DNA of 41,370 bases from Acidimicrobiia bacterium (lineage in GTDB: Bacteria > Actinomycetota > Acidimicrobiia > Acidimicrobiales > JAHEJN01): positions 1 to 41,370 of the forward strand of contig JAOTZB010000004.1 in assembly GCA_029861625.1 (NCBI GenBank). Direction: 5' to 3'. Below, in pieces: positions 28,977-38,663 of the stretch. The notes beneath the pieces were generated by a model, which did no database searches, was not told the origin of the DNA, and saw nothing but the letters and a program-made list of their open reading frames with translations. Positions within the stretch are counted from its first letter, which is position 1. Each line of letters begins with the position of its first letter. Position numbers and translations under genes: made by a program.

Positions 28977-29468
28977 ATGTCGTACCCGAACACCTTGATC
29001 TTCGTCGACTTTCCGTCCGACGACCCCGAGGCGTCAGCAGCATTCTACGAGGCCGTCTTCGGGTGGGAGGTCGAACCCCGACCCGCGGGCGTGTTCCATC
29101 GCATCGTGCCGGGTCAGAACTTCCTGCTCGACGACGGAAGCCAGTCGCCCACCGGCAATCTGCACATGGGCATCTTCAACGTCGCCAACGCCAGGCCCCA
29201 CCCCGACCCCGATGGGGTCGAGCCCCGGGGGCTGTGCACCGATGGCCGGGCGGCGCGGGTGTGGATCCTCGTCAGCGACGACGACTCCAGCGACCGAATC
29301 ATGGACAAAGCCGTCGAGCTCGGCGCAACCGAGCTGTGGCGGAACCACTACTGGGCCGAGTTCAACGGGTTCAACGCGGCGTTTCGCGACCCGTGGGGCA
29401 ACGACATGGTGCTGTGGACGAAGGCCGGCGACGATCCGACGATGCCCGAAGGGTGGAGCCATGAGTGA
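28977..29468 (+). CDS. VOC family (glyoxalase-like) protein
   Basis: LIFVDFPSDDPEASAAFYEAVFGWEV...FRDPWGNDMVLWTK; SD gggaggt. Confidence 0.85.
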   Translation: MSYPNTLIFVDFPSDDPEASAAFYEAVFGWEVEPRPAGVFHRIVPGQNFLLDDGSQSPTGNLHMGIFNVANARPHPDPDGVEPRGLCTDGRAARVWILVSDDDSSDRIMDKAVELGATELWRNHYWAEFNGFNAAFRDPWGNDMVLWTKAGDDPTMPEGWSHE

Positions 29469-29940
29469 GACGACCTATGACATCCATCCCTCCGCGCCGA
29501 TGTGGACCCACATCGCCCTCCGCGTCAAGGACATCGACGCTTCGATCTCGTGGTACGAGGCCCACACGCCGCTGCGTCTGCTCGATCGCCGTGAGGACGA
29601 GATGGGCTTCGGCGCGTGGCTGGGCCAGCCCGAGTCGATCGATCATCCGTTCATCCTCGTGATCTCACAGTTCCTCGAGGGCTGCGACCCCTTCGCCGAC
29701 GCGCCGAAGACCGTGCTCGGCCCCTTCGCCCACCTGGGCATCGAGCTTCCGACGAAGGAGGCCATCGACGAGATGGCTGCCAAAGGAGAGGCGTCGGGCT
29801 GCCTCGTCCGTCCGGCCGGGCAGATGCCGCCGCCGATCGGCTACATCTGCATGCTGTGCGACCCCGACGGCAACACAATCGAGTACTCGTTCGACCAGGG
29901 CGTCCTGGCGACGGTGCAGCAGGTGTGGGGATCCCGCTGA
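29461..29940 (+). CDS. VOC family protein
   Basis: WTHIALRVKDIDASISWYEAHTPLRLL...CDPDGNTIEYSFDQG; overlaps preceding stop. Confidence 0.87.
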   Translation: MSETTYDIHPSAPMWTHIALRVKDIDASISWYEAHTPLRLLDRREDEMGFGAWLGQPESIDHPFILVISQFLEGCDPFADAPKTVLGPFAHLGIELPTKEAIDEMAAKGEASGCLVRPAGQMPPPIGYICMLCDPDGNTIEYSFDQGVLATVQQVWGSR

Positions 29941-30332
29941 CGCCACGCGAGGTCGTGCAGAGCTACCTCGCCGCGTTCGCGGCCGGCGACATCGACACGA
30001 TCGCCCGGCACGTCACCGACGACTTCGTCAACGAGCACACCTCGGCCCTGGGCGAATCGGTCATCGGCCGAGACGCCTACCGTTCCCGGCTGGTCGACTT
30101 CCTCGGCCGGTTCACCGATCTGCACTACGAATCCGAAGCAATCATCGCCGACGGCGACGAGGTCGCTGTCCCCTACCGAATGACCGCGAACTGGCTGGCC
30201 GACGACGGCCGGAGCATGCCACTCTCGATCAGGGGGATGTTCCGGTTCGTCGTGCGCGACGAGCACATCGCCCGTCGGGTCGACTACTGGGACAGCACCG
30301 AGTTCGTGCGCCAGACCATGGCCGCGAAGTGA
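29925..30332 (+). CDS. SnoaL-like / NTF2-fold protein
   Basis: TPREVVQSYLAAFAAGDIDTIARHVTDDFVNEHTSALG...GMFRFVVRDEHIARRVDYWDSTEFVRQ; GTG start overlaps preceding gene. Confidence 0.8.
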   Translation: MGIPLTPREVVQSYLAAFAAGDIDTIARHVTDDFVNEHTSALGESVIGRDAYRSRLVDFLGRFTDLHYESEAIIADGDEVAVPYRMTANWLADDGRSMPLSIRGMFRFVVRDEHIARRVDYWDSTEFVRQTMAAK

Positions 30333-30339
30333 CGGAGGT

Positions 30340-31074
30340 TCAGTAGAGGCCGAGCAGCCGCCCGGCCAGGGCCAGTGCCGCCGCGACGATCACGACCTTG
30401 ATCACCCGTTCGCCGCCCTCGACCGCGACATGGGCGCCGAGCCACCCTCCGGCGGTGAATCCGGTGGCGAGGACGAGTGCAGGGCCCCACTCGACCTGAC
30501 CCTTGATGATGAATACCGGCAGTGCGACGACCGTGACGGCCAGGGTGATGAGCACCTTGACGCTGTTGGCGGTGACCAGGTCGAATCCCGACCGGGTGAG
30601 AGCGCTCAGCAGCACCAGACCGACTCCCGCCTGGATCGCACCGCCGTAGATGCCGATCAGGAAGAAGACGACGATCGTCGTCGCCGGACGCCACGTGGAG
30701 TGCACCGACGGCGGTGGTCGCTTCACGAGCGACAACAAGATGATCGGCACCATCAACAGACCGAAGATCGTCTCGAACGTGTCGTCGGCCACCTGGCTGA
30801 TCGCGAGCGAGCCGATGAGCGAACCGCTGAGGATGGGCAAGAGCACGGGTCCGGCATGGGCCAGACCATCGACACCGAGGCGCCGGAAATTGGCTGCCGC
30901 CGCCATGTTCGAGGTGAGGATGCCGACTCGGTTCGATCCATTGGCGCTGGTCCCCGGCACGCCCGCGAGGACGAGCAGCGGCACCGTGAGCGTCGAACCG
31001 CCGCCGGCGAGGGCGTTGATGATGCCGGCCGCGACGCCCCCTCCGAGGAGCAGCAGCGCTTCCCACAATTCCAT
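30340..31074 (-). CDS. TauE/SafE family sulfite-exporter-like permease
   Basis: GGGVAAGIINALAGGGSTLTVPLLVLAG, NGSNRVGILTSNM, GIYGGAIQAGVGL. Confidence 0.88.
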   Translation of the reverse strand: MELWEALLLLGGGVAAGIINALAGGGSTLTVPLLVLAGVPGTSANGSNRVGILTSNMAAAANFRRLGVDGLAHAGPVLLPILSGSLIGSLAISQVADDTFETIFGLLMVPIILLSLVKRPPPSVHSTWRPATTIVVFFLIGIYGGAIQAGVGLVLLSALTRSGFDLVTANSVKVLITLAVTVVALPVFIIKGQVEWGPALVLATGFTAGGWLGAHVAVEGGERVIKVVIVAAALALAGRLLGLY

Positions 31075-31193
31075 CTCGTCAGTCGGTTTCCGGCTCGGCG
31101 GTGATCGGCGCAGCGTAGGCCAGCTGACCACGTGCATGGCCCACCCGTCCGGACTCCGCTGAACTGCTGATCGGCGCCGTTAGCGTCCCCACG

Positions 31194-32318
31194 GTGTTCG
31201 CGCCGACTCGACTGTTCTACGCCATCCGCAACAACGCGGACGCCGGCCTGCTGTACGCCGCCGCGGCCGTGACGGTCCTCTTCGCGGCGACACCGTTCGT
31301 CATCCCGGCCGTCGCCGACGAGTTCGATGTCACCGTCGGCCGGGCCGGCTACTTGTCGTCAGCCCAGGTCGGCGGGTTCGCGCTGGCGGCGTTCGTCGCC
31401 GGTCGACGATTCCGTGCCGACCGGCGGATTCTCGTCGGGGCGTCGCTGGCGGGCGTCGTCTTCAACCTGTCGAGCATGCTCGCGCCGACCTTCGCCGTGC
31501 TGGTCGGGCTGCGCGTCCTGACCGGCATCTCCGGTGGCCTGCTGGTGTGGCTGGCGTGGGCCGACGCCATGCGGGACTCATCCGCGTTGCGCAAGGTCGC
31601 GGCTGTCGGGCCCCTCACCGCGTTGGTCGCCGCACCGCTCTTGTCGTGGATCGCCGACGTCGGCGGCGCCGACGCCGTGTTCGGCGTCATCGCCATCAGC
31701 TTCGTTCCATCGGCCCTGCTCCCGGCGACGTTCTCCGGCTCACGGAAGATACGGAAGCGCCTCAGCCCGTCGCGGAGCAACGTCGTGTTGATCATCGCGC
31801 TCGGTATCAACACGATGGCCGGATCGGCGCTCTTCGTCTTCGGGGCGGTCATCGGGGAGTCGCTCGGCATCGACCCGGTCCTCGTCTCGGTCAGCTACTC
31901 GCTCAACGCGTTGGCCGGGTTCATCGCCGCCCGTCGTTCCGCGGCCAACATGATGAACGGGACGTGGATCCTCGGAATGGCGCTCTGCGCCGCGGGTGTG
32001 GCCTTCGGCGGGCCTGTGTTGTTCGTGCTCGGGATGACCTTCTGGGGCTTCTGTTTCTGGATGTCCACGCCACCGATCCTGCACGCCATTGCCGCATGGT
32101 CGCTCGCACCCGACGAACGAGTCGGTGATGCACAGTCCGCGATGGCCATCGGTCGAGCGGCCGGGCCCGCGATCGGCGCGATGCTCGTGGGCGACGCCGT
32201 GTTCACATCGGTCGCGATCTTCACGATCGTCGGTCTGGCCGTTGCGGCGACCACCGTCCTGGGTGTCGGACAGTACCGGCGAACCCACGCTCCGCCCGTT
32301 GGGGTCGTGGGCGTGTGA
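31194..32318 (+). CDS. MFS transporter
   Basis: 374 aa, about 12 hydrophobic segments; ATPFVIPAVADEFDVTVGRAGYLSSAQVGGFALAAFVAGR. Confidence 0.78.
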   Translation: MFAPTRLFYAIRNNADAGLLYAAAAVTVLFAATPFVIPAVADEFDVTVGRAGYLSSAQVGGFALAAFVAGRRFRADRRILVGASLAGVVFNLSSMLAPTFAVLVGLRVLTGISGGLLVWLAWADAMRDSSALRKVAAVGPLTALVAAPLLSWIADVGGADAVFGVIAISFVPSALLPATFSGSRKIRKRLSPSRSNVVLIIALGINTMAGSALFVFGAVIGESLGIDPVLVSVSYSLNALAGFIAARRSAANMMNGTWILGMALCAAGVAFGGPVLFVLGMTFWGFCFWMSTPPILHAIAAWSLAPDERVGDAQSAMAIGRAAGPAIGAMLVGDAVFTSVAIFTIVGLAVAATTVLGVGQYRRTHAPPVGVVGV

Positions 32319-32376
32319 TCGCGCGGCCGTCGCTTCCGGATCGGTTCGGCCGGGCCCCCCTCGATAGCCTCGATCG

Positions 32377-32970
32377 GTGATCTTGCTGCCATGGCGCGAG
32401 ACGATCCGCCGCCTGCCCCGCGTGTGTCTCGGTCTGGTTCTCTTCGGTGTCGGCATCGCCATGATGATCGCGGGCGACTTCGGGCTGGGACCGTGGGACG
32501 TGTTCCACCAGGGGCTCTCCGACGTCACGGGGATCGGCATCGGACTCGTGATCATCATCATCGGCGTCGTCATCCTCGCCGGTTTCATCCCCTTGCGAGA
32601 ACGCGCCGGGGTGGGCACGGTCCTCAACGCCATCATGATCGGTGCGACGCTCGCCGTCGTGCTCCCCTTGTTCGACACGCCGGGCTCCACTGCGGCTCGG
32701 CTCTCGCTCACGTTCGGCGGTCCGGTGCTGATCGCGATCGGATCCGGCTTGTACATCGGCGGCGGGCTCGGACCCGGACCACGGGACGGGATCATGACCG
32801 GCCTGGCCAGGCGGGGCATCCCGGTGTGGAAGGCGAGGACCGGGATCGAGATCAGCGTGCTGGTCGCGGGCGTCGTCCTGGGCGGCACGATCGGCGTCGG
32901 CACCCTGTGGTTCGCGTTGGGCATCGGGCCGATGGTCGGGTTCTTCCTCCCCCGACTCACCGTGGCGTGA
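32377..32970 (+). CDS. YczE/YitT-type membrane protein
   Basis: GLVLFGVGIAMMIAGDFGLGPWDVFHQGLSDVTGIGIG...GGGLGPGPRDGIMTGL. Confidence 0.82.
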   Translation: MILLPWRETIRRLPRVCLGLVLFGVGIAMMIAGDFGLGPWDVFHQGLSDVTGIGIGLVIIIIGVVILAGFIPLRERAGVGTVLNAIMIGATLAVVLPLFDTPGSTAARLSLTFGGPVLIAIGSGLYIGGGLGPGPRDGIMTGLARRGIPVWKARTGIEISVLVAGVVLGGTIGVGTLWFALGIGPMVGFFLPRLTVA

Positions 32971-32977
32971 GCGACGG

Positions 32978-34366
32978 TCAGTAGATCGGGAACTTCGCCT
33001 TGTCGGGCAGGCCCGAACGCGCCGTGATGGCCTCGCCCGCCGATTGTGCTGCCGCGTAGAGGGCGGCCTCGTCGACCGTGGTCATCCGGCCGTCATCGAC
33101 GACGATTGCACCGTCGACGATCACCGTGTGAACGCCGCGTCCATCAGCTGACCACACGAGCTGGTTCATGACGTTCAGCAGCGGCCGCCACTCCGGTCGA
33201 TCGGTGTCGTGCAGGACGATGTCGGCCCGCTTCCCAACCTCGAGCGAGCCGATGCTGTCGGACAGCTGCATCAGCTCGGCGCCCCCCAACGTCGCCATCT
33301 CGTACGCCTTCTCGGCCGGAAACATCTGGGGATCCTGGCGGGCGTCCTTGAACAATCCGGCGACGAGGTAGGTGGCCCTCATGAGATCGGAGTAGTTCGA
33401 CGCATTGTTGCCATCGGTGCCGATGCCGACGTTCGTGCCGGCCATGATCATCTCGGGCATCTTTCCGACCTGGGTGATCCCGTAGCTGACCTTCAGTGCC
33501 GTCGTCGGGCAGTGAGCGACGTGCACCCCGGTCTCGGCCATGACCGAGAGCTCGTTCGTGTCGACCTGCACACAGTGCGTGATGGCAACGTCGGGCCCGA
33601 GGATGCCGAGCTCGGCGAGATGGATCATCGGGCGGTGCCCGAATTCGGCGATGAAACCATCGGGATCGAGCATCGCCGGCGACATGTGGAAGCTCATGCC
33701 CGTTCCGTGCTCGGTTGCGAGCTCACGAGCGGCCTTCCACAGCGGATCCGATGCGGTGGTGTGCCCGACCAGGATCGACCATGCGCCGAGACGCCCGTCG
33801 GCCACCGAGCCGTACCGTTCGAGCTGTCGTTGCAGGAAGTCGATGGCCTGGTCGGTGTCTTGTTTGTACACGTCGGGTTCGGGTGGCAGGTCCCAGATCC
33901 AGCGGCCCACCCGCCCCCGGATGCCGACCTCGATCAAGGCGTCGATGACCTCGTCGAGGAATCGGATCGTGCCGGCCTCGAGGAACGATGTCGTTCCCGT
34001 CTTCAACATCTCGACCGCGGCCAGCTGGGCCGATAGTCGTTCCTCGTCGGCCGTGTACACCGAATAGAGCGGGCACAACCACATGAACACGTTCTCCTCG
34101 AACGGTGTGTCGTCGGGAACGTATCCGCGGGTCAAGGGCTCGCCGGTGATGTGGATGTGGGTGTTCACGAGGCCGGGTGTGACCACGAAACGGTCGCCCC
34201 CGACGGTGGTTGCGGCGTCGTACCGCGCCTCGAGGTCACTGGCCTTGCCGACGGCCACGATCTCACGACCACGCACCGCAACCGCACCGTCGCGGATGAT
34301 GTCACGGGTCTCGTTCATGGTGACGACCTGCCAGCCCTTGACGAGCAGATCGATCGATTCGGTCAT
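32978..34366 (-). CDS. Amidohydrolase family protein (ATZ/TRZ-like), paralog B
   Basis: GLVNTHIHITGEPLTRGY, ITHCVQVDTNELS, GIGTDGNNAS, IGSLEVGKRADIVLHD; true start MTESIDLL at 34366 rather than the 800-aa ORF start. Confidence 0.92.
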   Translation of the reverse strand: MTESIDLLVKGWQVVTMNETRDIIRDGAVAVRGREIVAVGKASDLEARYDAATTVGGDRFVVTPGLVNTHIHITGEPLTRGYVPDDTPFEENVFMWLCPLYSVYTADEERLSAQLAAVEMLKTGTTSFLEAGTIRFLDEVIDALIEVGIRGRVGRWIWDLPPEPDVYKQDTDQAIDFLQRQLERYGSVADGRLGAWSILVGHTTASDPLWKAARELATEHGTGMSFHMSPAMLDPDGFIAEFGHRPMIHLAELGILGPDVAITHCVQVDTNELSVMAETGVHVAHCPTTALKVSYGITQVGKMPEMIMAGTNVGIGTDGNNASNYSDLMRATYLVAGLFKDARQDPQMFPAEKAYEMATLGGAELMQLSDSIGSLEVGKRADIVLHDTDRPEWRPLLNVMNQLVWSADGRGVHTVIVDGAIVVDDGRMTTVDEAALYAAAQSAGEAITARSGLPDKAKFPIY

Positions 34367-35454
34367 GGCTTCCTCCTCGGCTTCGTCGCGACGAACACCT
34401 GCTGGAAGCCGATGGGCTCGATGAGCCGAAGCGCCTCGAATCCGGCGTCGGTGAGCCACTCGGCGAACGCTCGGTGCGTGAACGTGAACCCGTTGATCGT
34501 GCTCGCCATCATGGTCGTTCCCATGATCACCGCGTGCGGGTTGAACTTCCGCTCGGGGTCGGGGAAGTAGTCGGCCACCAGGACACGCCCGCCGGGCCGC
34601 AAGGCCTCGAACGCCCGTGCGATGAGGTGCCTGGCGCCCGATGCCCCCTCGGTTCGGCACACATGGCCGAGAACGACGATGTCGTAGTGGTCGGGCTCGA
34701 GGTCGACGGTGTGGAAGTCGCCGGGCCGGAGCTCGCAGCGGTCGGCCACGTCGTGCTCGACCGTCTTGGCCCGTGCGACATCGAGCACCTCGGGCAGATC
34801 GTTCAGGACGGCAGTGCCGTCCGGGCACCGGTGCAGCATCGAGATGGCCCAGGCACCAGCCCCGGCACCGAGGTCGAGGATCCTCGGCTCTGCGAGCGCG
34901 GTGTAGCGAATCTTGAGGTCGGCCCGCATCGCGACGCGGTACATCGTCGTGAAGGTCCCCTCGACCAGCGGGATGTAGAACGCGCTGGGATCGTCGTCGA
35001 TGGGAGTGGCCGGTCGCCCGTTGCGGACGGTCTCGGCGAGGCGGGTCCAGTTCTCGTGAGGGCCCGGCGCTACCGGTACGAGCCCCGCCATGGTGGCGGG
35101 CCCGTCGGTCACCAGGTACCGCGTCGCCGCATCGTTCAGCTCGTACACATCGGTGTACTGGTCGAGGAGCTCGAGCGCTACGACCGAGTCGAGGAGCGAG
35201 GCGAGGTGCGCTGTCGGCACGTCGAGCTCGCCGGCCAGCCGTTCGGCGGTTGCCGGGCCGGTGCGTTGCAGCGTGTCGAAGATGTCGAGCTCGAGCGCCG
35301 CCAGCAGGATGTAGTAGCGAGCGAGGCCTTCGATCGCCGCCCACACCGGGGCCGCGGGAGGGGGCTTGTAGTCGGTCCACGGCCGACCGGCTCGGGCCAT
35401 CGTGTGCGACGTCTTGAGCTCCGGATAGGCGGGATCCCGCGGTGCGCCGGCCAT
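34363..35454 (-). CDS. SAM-dependent O-methyltransferase with dimerisation domain
   Basis: ILDLGAGAGAWAISML, LRPGGRVLVADYFPDPE; N-terminal helical wHTH-like dimerisation region; start MAGAPRDP. Confidence 0.88.
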   Translation of the reverse strand: MAGAPRDPAYPELKTSHTMARAGRPWTDYKPPPAAPVWAAIEGLARYYILLAALELDIFDTLQRTGPATAERLAGELDVPTAHLASLLDSVVALELLDQYTDVYELNDAATRYLVTDGPATMAGLVPVAPGPHENWTRLAETVRNGRPATPIDDDPSAFYIPLVEGTFTTMYRVAMRADLKIRYTALAEPRILDLGAGAGAWAISMLHRCPDGTAVLNDLPEVLDVARAKTVEHDVADRCELRPGDFHTVDLEPDHYDIVVLGHVCRTEGASGARHLIARAFEALRPGGRVLVADYFPDPERKFNPHAVIMGTTMMASTINGFTFTHRAFAEWLTDAGFEALRLIEPIGFQQVFVATKPRRKP

Positions 35455-35456
35455 GG

Positions 35457-36491
35457 TCAGGGCGTCAGGACGATCTTCCCGAAGAAATCGCTCGCCAACA
35501 TCTTCGCCTGCGCCTCCGCCGCGGCTTCGAGCGGGAACGTCGAGTCGACGACCATGTCGAACCCGCCGGTGCAGAACTGGTCCCACACGGGTCCGAACTC
35601 GTCGGGCCGGTACGGGTCGGACCCCCGGATGGAGATCCCGGAGTGGAACACGTAGCCGAGCGACGGGATGGTCGCTTCGTCGCCCGACGCGTTGCCGCAG
35701 CTGACGAGGCGCCCTCGGATCCCGATGGCGAACAGCGACGGCGCGAACAGGGCGGTACCGACGTGGTCGAACACCATGTTCACGCCGGCGCCCCCGGTCA
35801 TCTCTCGGGCCCACGCCGCCACATCGCCGGTGCGGTTGTTCAACGCGTGATGGGCTCCCAACGCGAGCGCCCGCTCGCACTTCTCGTCGGTGCCCGCAGT
35901 GGCCAGCACGGTCGCGCCGGCGCGCGTGGCGAGCTGGATGCCGGCTGTCGACACCCCCGACCCCGCCGCATGGATCATGACCGTCTCCCCTTCCTCGAGC
36001 TCGCCCACCTCGAACAGGGCATGTGCCGCGGTGAGGTAGGCGGTCGGGAAGGTCGCCGCGTGCTCGAGTGGCATGTCGTCGGGAACGGGGTACACGTGCG
36101 AGGCGGGGACGAGACACTTCTCTGCGTACCCACCGTCGACGGTTGCACCGATGACCCCGAGCTCGCCGTAGAGGTCTCCACGTCCGGCGAGCCTCGAGGT
36201 CTCGGCGACACCGGCAAGCGACGGATCAACGACCACTCGATCTCCGATTGCCGTACCGCTCACGGCGTCGCCGACCGCCGACACGGTGCCGGCGAGGTCC
36301 ATGCCCGCGATGTGCGGGTAGCTGAATCCCGGCATCTGGAACCACCCGTTGCGTTGGACGACGTCGAGACGATTCAGTGCCGTGGCCGCGACGTCGACCA
36401 CGACGTCGCCGGCCCCGGGCTCGGGATCGGCGACGTCGGAGTACTGGAGGACCTCCGGCCCCCCGGCCTCGTGGTACAGCATCGCCTTCAT
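35457..36491 (-). CDS. MDR-family NAD(P)H-dependent (quinone-type) oxidoreductase
   Basis: MKAMLYHEAGGPEVLQYSDV, IAGMDLAGTVSAVGD, MIHAAGSGVSTAGIQLA. Confidence 0.9.
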   Translation of the reverse strand: MKAMLYHEAGGPEVLQYSDVADPEPGAGDVVVDVAATALNRLDVVQRNGWFQMPGFSYPHIAGMDLAGTVSAVGDAVSGTAIGDRVVVDPSLAGVAETSRLAGRGDLYGELGVIGATVDGGYAEKCLVPASHVYPVPDDMPLEHAATFPTAYLTAAHALFEVGELEEGETVMIHAAGSGVSTAGIQLATRAGATVLATAGTDEKCERALALGAHHALNNRTGDVAAWAREMTGGAGVNMVFDHVGTALFAPSLFAIGIRGRLVSCGNASGDEATIPSLGYVFHSGISIRGSDPYRPDEFGPVWDQFCTGGFDMVVDSTFPLEAAAEAQAKMLASDFFGKIVLTP

Positions 36492-36582
36492 CGGCTTCGT
36501 CTCCTCTCACTCGACGGCGGGCCGGCCGGGCCCGTCCGATGCCCGGGTCGTCCGCATCGGTCACTGTCGTCGCGGTCCCCCA

Positions 36583-37518
36583 CTATTGCAGCCCCCGGAT
36601 GAAGGGCCGGGCGAGTGCCGCGGGGGGCCGGACCCGATGTGCGAACAGCGCCATGCCGACGATGGTGGCGATGAACGGCAGCGACGTGAGCAGCTCGTTG
36701 TTGAGGTTGTAACCGAGCACGGGCAGGGAGAGCCGGAACGAGAGCACCGACCCGAAGAGGAGGCAGCCCGCGACGGTCCCGCGCAGCGTCCAACCGCCGA
36801 ATATGACCGCGGCGATAGCGATGAATCCGCGGCCACCGACGATGGAATCCTCGAAGCTGCCGACGAGCGCGAGCGACAGATACGCACCCCCGAGCCCGGA
36901 CGTGAGGCCGGCGACGTAGATCGACTGCCGGCGCCGGAGGTTGACCCTGATGCCCGACACGTCGGCCGACTGGGGGTTCTCGCCCGCAGCCCTGACCTCG
37001 AGCCCCCACCGGGTTCGGTACACCAGCCACCATGCCATGGGAACGAATGCGTAGACGAGGTAGAGCAGCCAGGGCTGGCCGAAGAATGCATCGCCCACGA
37101 GCGGGATGTCGCTCAGGAGCGGGATCTCGACCCGCGGTGCCCGGCGGGTGACGGGCTCGAGCTCGCCGTCGAGGAAGCCGGCGAGCCCGAGGACCAAGAT
37201 GTTGAGCGCCAGCCCGACCACGAACTGGTCGGCGGGGAGGCGATGGCTCAGCTCGGCCTGGGCCGATGCCACTGCCATTCCCGCGACGATCCCGAACACC
37301 GCCCCGACGGCCAGGTTCGACGTGAGGTCGTACCCGACGGCTGCCGCGAACGCGCCCGCGAGGAGCATCGCCTCGATGGAGATGTTGAGGGTGCCCGACT
37401 TCTCGGCGACCCATTCCCCGACTGCGCCGAATCCCAACAATGCCGCGAAGCTGATCGCGCTGATGTACGCCGCGTCGCTCGAGAGGACGTCGCCGATCGC
37501 GCCGACGAAGCTGCTCAC
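36583..37518 (-). CDS. BMP-type ABC transporter permease
   Basis: GFGAVGEWVAEKSGTLNISIEAMLLAGAFAAAVG, typical of nucleoside/sugar-like permeases. Confidence 0.9.
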   Translation of the reverse strand: MSSFVGAIGDVLSSDAAYISAISFAALLGFGAVGEWVAEKSGTLNISIEAMLLAGAFAAAVGYDLTSNLAVGAVFGIVAGMAVASAQAELSHRLPADQFVVGLALNILVLGLAGFLDGELEPVTRRAPRVEIPLLSDIPLVGDAFFGQPWLLYLVYAFVPMAWWLVYRTRWGLEVRAAGENPQSADVSGIRVNLRRRQSIYVAGLTSGLGGAYLSLALVGSFEDSIVGGRGFIAIAAVIFGGWTLRGTVAGCLLFGSVLSFRLSLPVLGYNLNNELLTSLPFIATIVGMALFAHRVRPPAALARPFIRGLQ

Positions 37519-38663
37519 GTCCTGGCCCTCGTGGCCGAGGCGGCCCGGCGCCGCTCCCTGACGAAGAGCACCGCCGGCGGGACGAGCAGCGCGAGCACGA
37601 GAAGCGCCTGGACGACGTCGGTGATACGACGCTCGACGCCTGTGGAGGCGAGGAATCCCGATCCGGTGCGGAGCCCTGCGAACACGAACGCGATGACGAT
37701 GGCGAACAGCGCCCGCTCCCTCGCGACGAGAGCCACGAGCAGACCCGTCCAGCCGATGTTCACGGCGAAGTTCGGGCTGAACCGGTAGCTCCCGAAATCG
37801 CCACCGGTCAGCATGAACGCCCCGGCCAGACCGGCGAACGCGCCCGATATCAACATGGCGACGATGCCGTAGCGCTGGGAGGAGACCCCGGCTCGGTGCG
37901 CGGTACGCGGATTGCGACCGAGCATGCGGAGGCGGAACCCCCAGACGGTTCGGGCGAGCACGAACGCGAGGAACGCCGCGAGCGCGAGCGCGACGAACGC
38001 CGAGATCGGGAATTCGTTGCCGAGGACGGTGACACGTGACAGCCGCGCCCCTTCGGGTACCGGGACCGTCTGTTGAACCTGGGTTGCCGATCCCTCCGGC
38101 AGCGGCGCGAGCAGGATCGATTCACGCTTGAAACCGAATCCCACCAGCTGCGCCGCGACGCTCACCAACAACAGCGTGGTCAACACCTCGGGAACGTTGC
38201 GCCAGTAGCGGAGCACGGCTGCGATGCCGGCCCAGACGGCGCCTCCGACGATCGCCGCGGCGACCAGGGCCACGAACACGACCGTGCCCGGCGCGTCGAG
38301 GTGGATCATGACGTAGGCGCCGAAAGCTCCACCGACGAGGAGCTGCCCCTCCTGGCCGATGTTCACCAGCCCGGCCTTGGCGTTGACGATGGTGCCGAGC
38401 GCGACCAACAACAAGGGAATGGCGGTGCCGATGGTGGTTCCCCATCGGCCCGGATTTCGGATACTGCCGTCCAGCAGTGCCGAGAAGACCGTGCGCCACG
38501 AGCCTCCGGTGATCTCCACCAGCAGCGCCGAGACCACCAGCGCGGCCAGGATGCTGGCCGCATAGAGGGTGACGATCTCCGCCACCGGAAGCACGGAGGC
38601 ACGGGTCACGCCGGCCTGGGTCTGATCCGCGGTGTCGGACCGAACCTTGGTCGAATCGCTCAC
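37515..38663 (-). CDS. BMP-type ABC transporter permease
   Basis: LLLVALGTIVNAKAGLVNIGQEGQLLVGGAFGAYV; overlaps neighbouring genes. Confidence 0.9.
   Translation of the reverse strand: MSDSTKVRSDTADQTQAGVTRASVLPVAEIVTLYAASILAALVVSALLVEITGGSWRTVFSALLDGSIRNPGRWGTTIGTAIPLLLVALGTIVNAKAGLVNIGQEGQLLVGGAFGAYVMIHLDAPGTVVFVALVAAAIVGGAVWAGIAAVLRYWRNVPEVLTTLLLVSVAAQLVGFGFKRESILLAPLPEGSATQVQQTVPVPEGARLSRVTVLGNEFPISAFVALALAAFLAFVLARTVWGFRLRMLGRNPRTAHRAGVSSQRYGIVAMLISGAFAGLAGAFMLTGGDFGSYRFSPNFAVNIGWTGLLVALVARERALFAIVIAFVFAGLRTGSGFLASTGVERRITDVVQALLVLALLVPPAVLFVRERRRAASATRART

Noticed and set aside
32978-35380. Single 800-aa ORF spanning amidohydrolase and upstream sequence
   Set aside because: N-terminal ~338 residues are out-of-frame translation of the methyltransferase gene; true start is 34366
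34363-36117. 584-aa methyltransferase ORF
   Set aside because: First ~221 residues are Arg-rich out-of-frame translation of the MDR oxidoreductase gene; methyltransferase starts at 35454
36518-36534. CGGGCC-ggccg-GGCCCG hairpin between the ABC permease and the MDR gene
   Set aside because: Short GC palindrome without a U-tract; expected by chance at this GC content, insufficient to call a terminator
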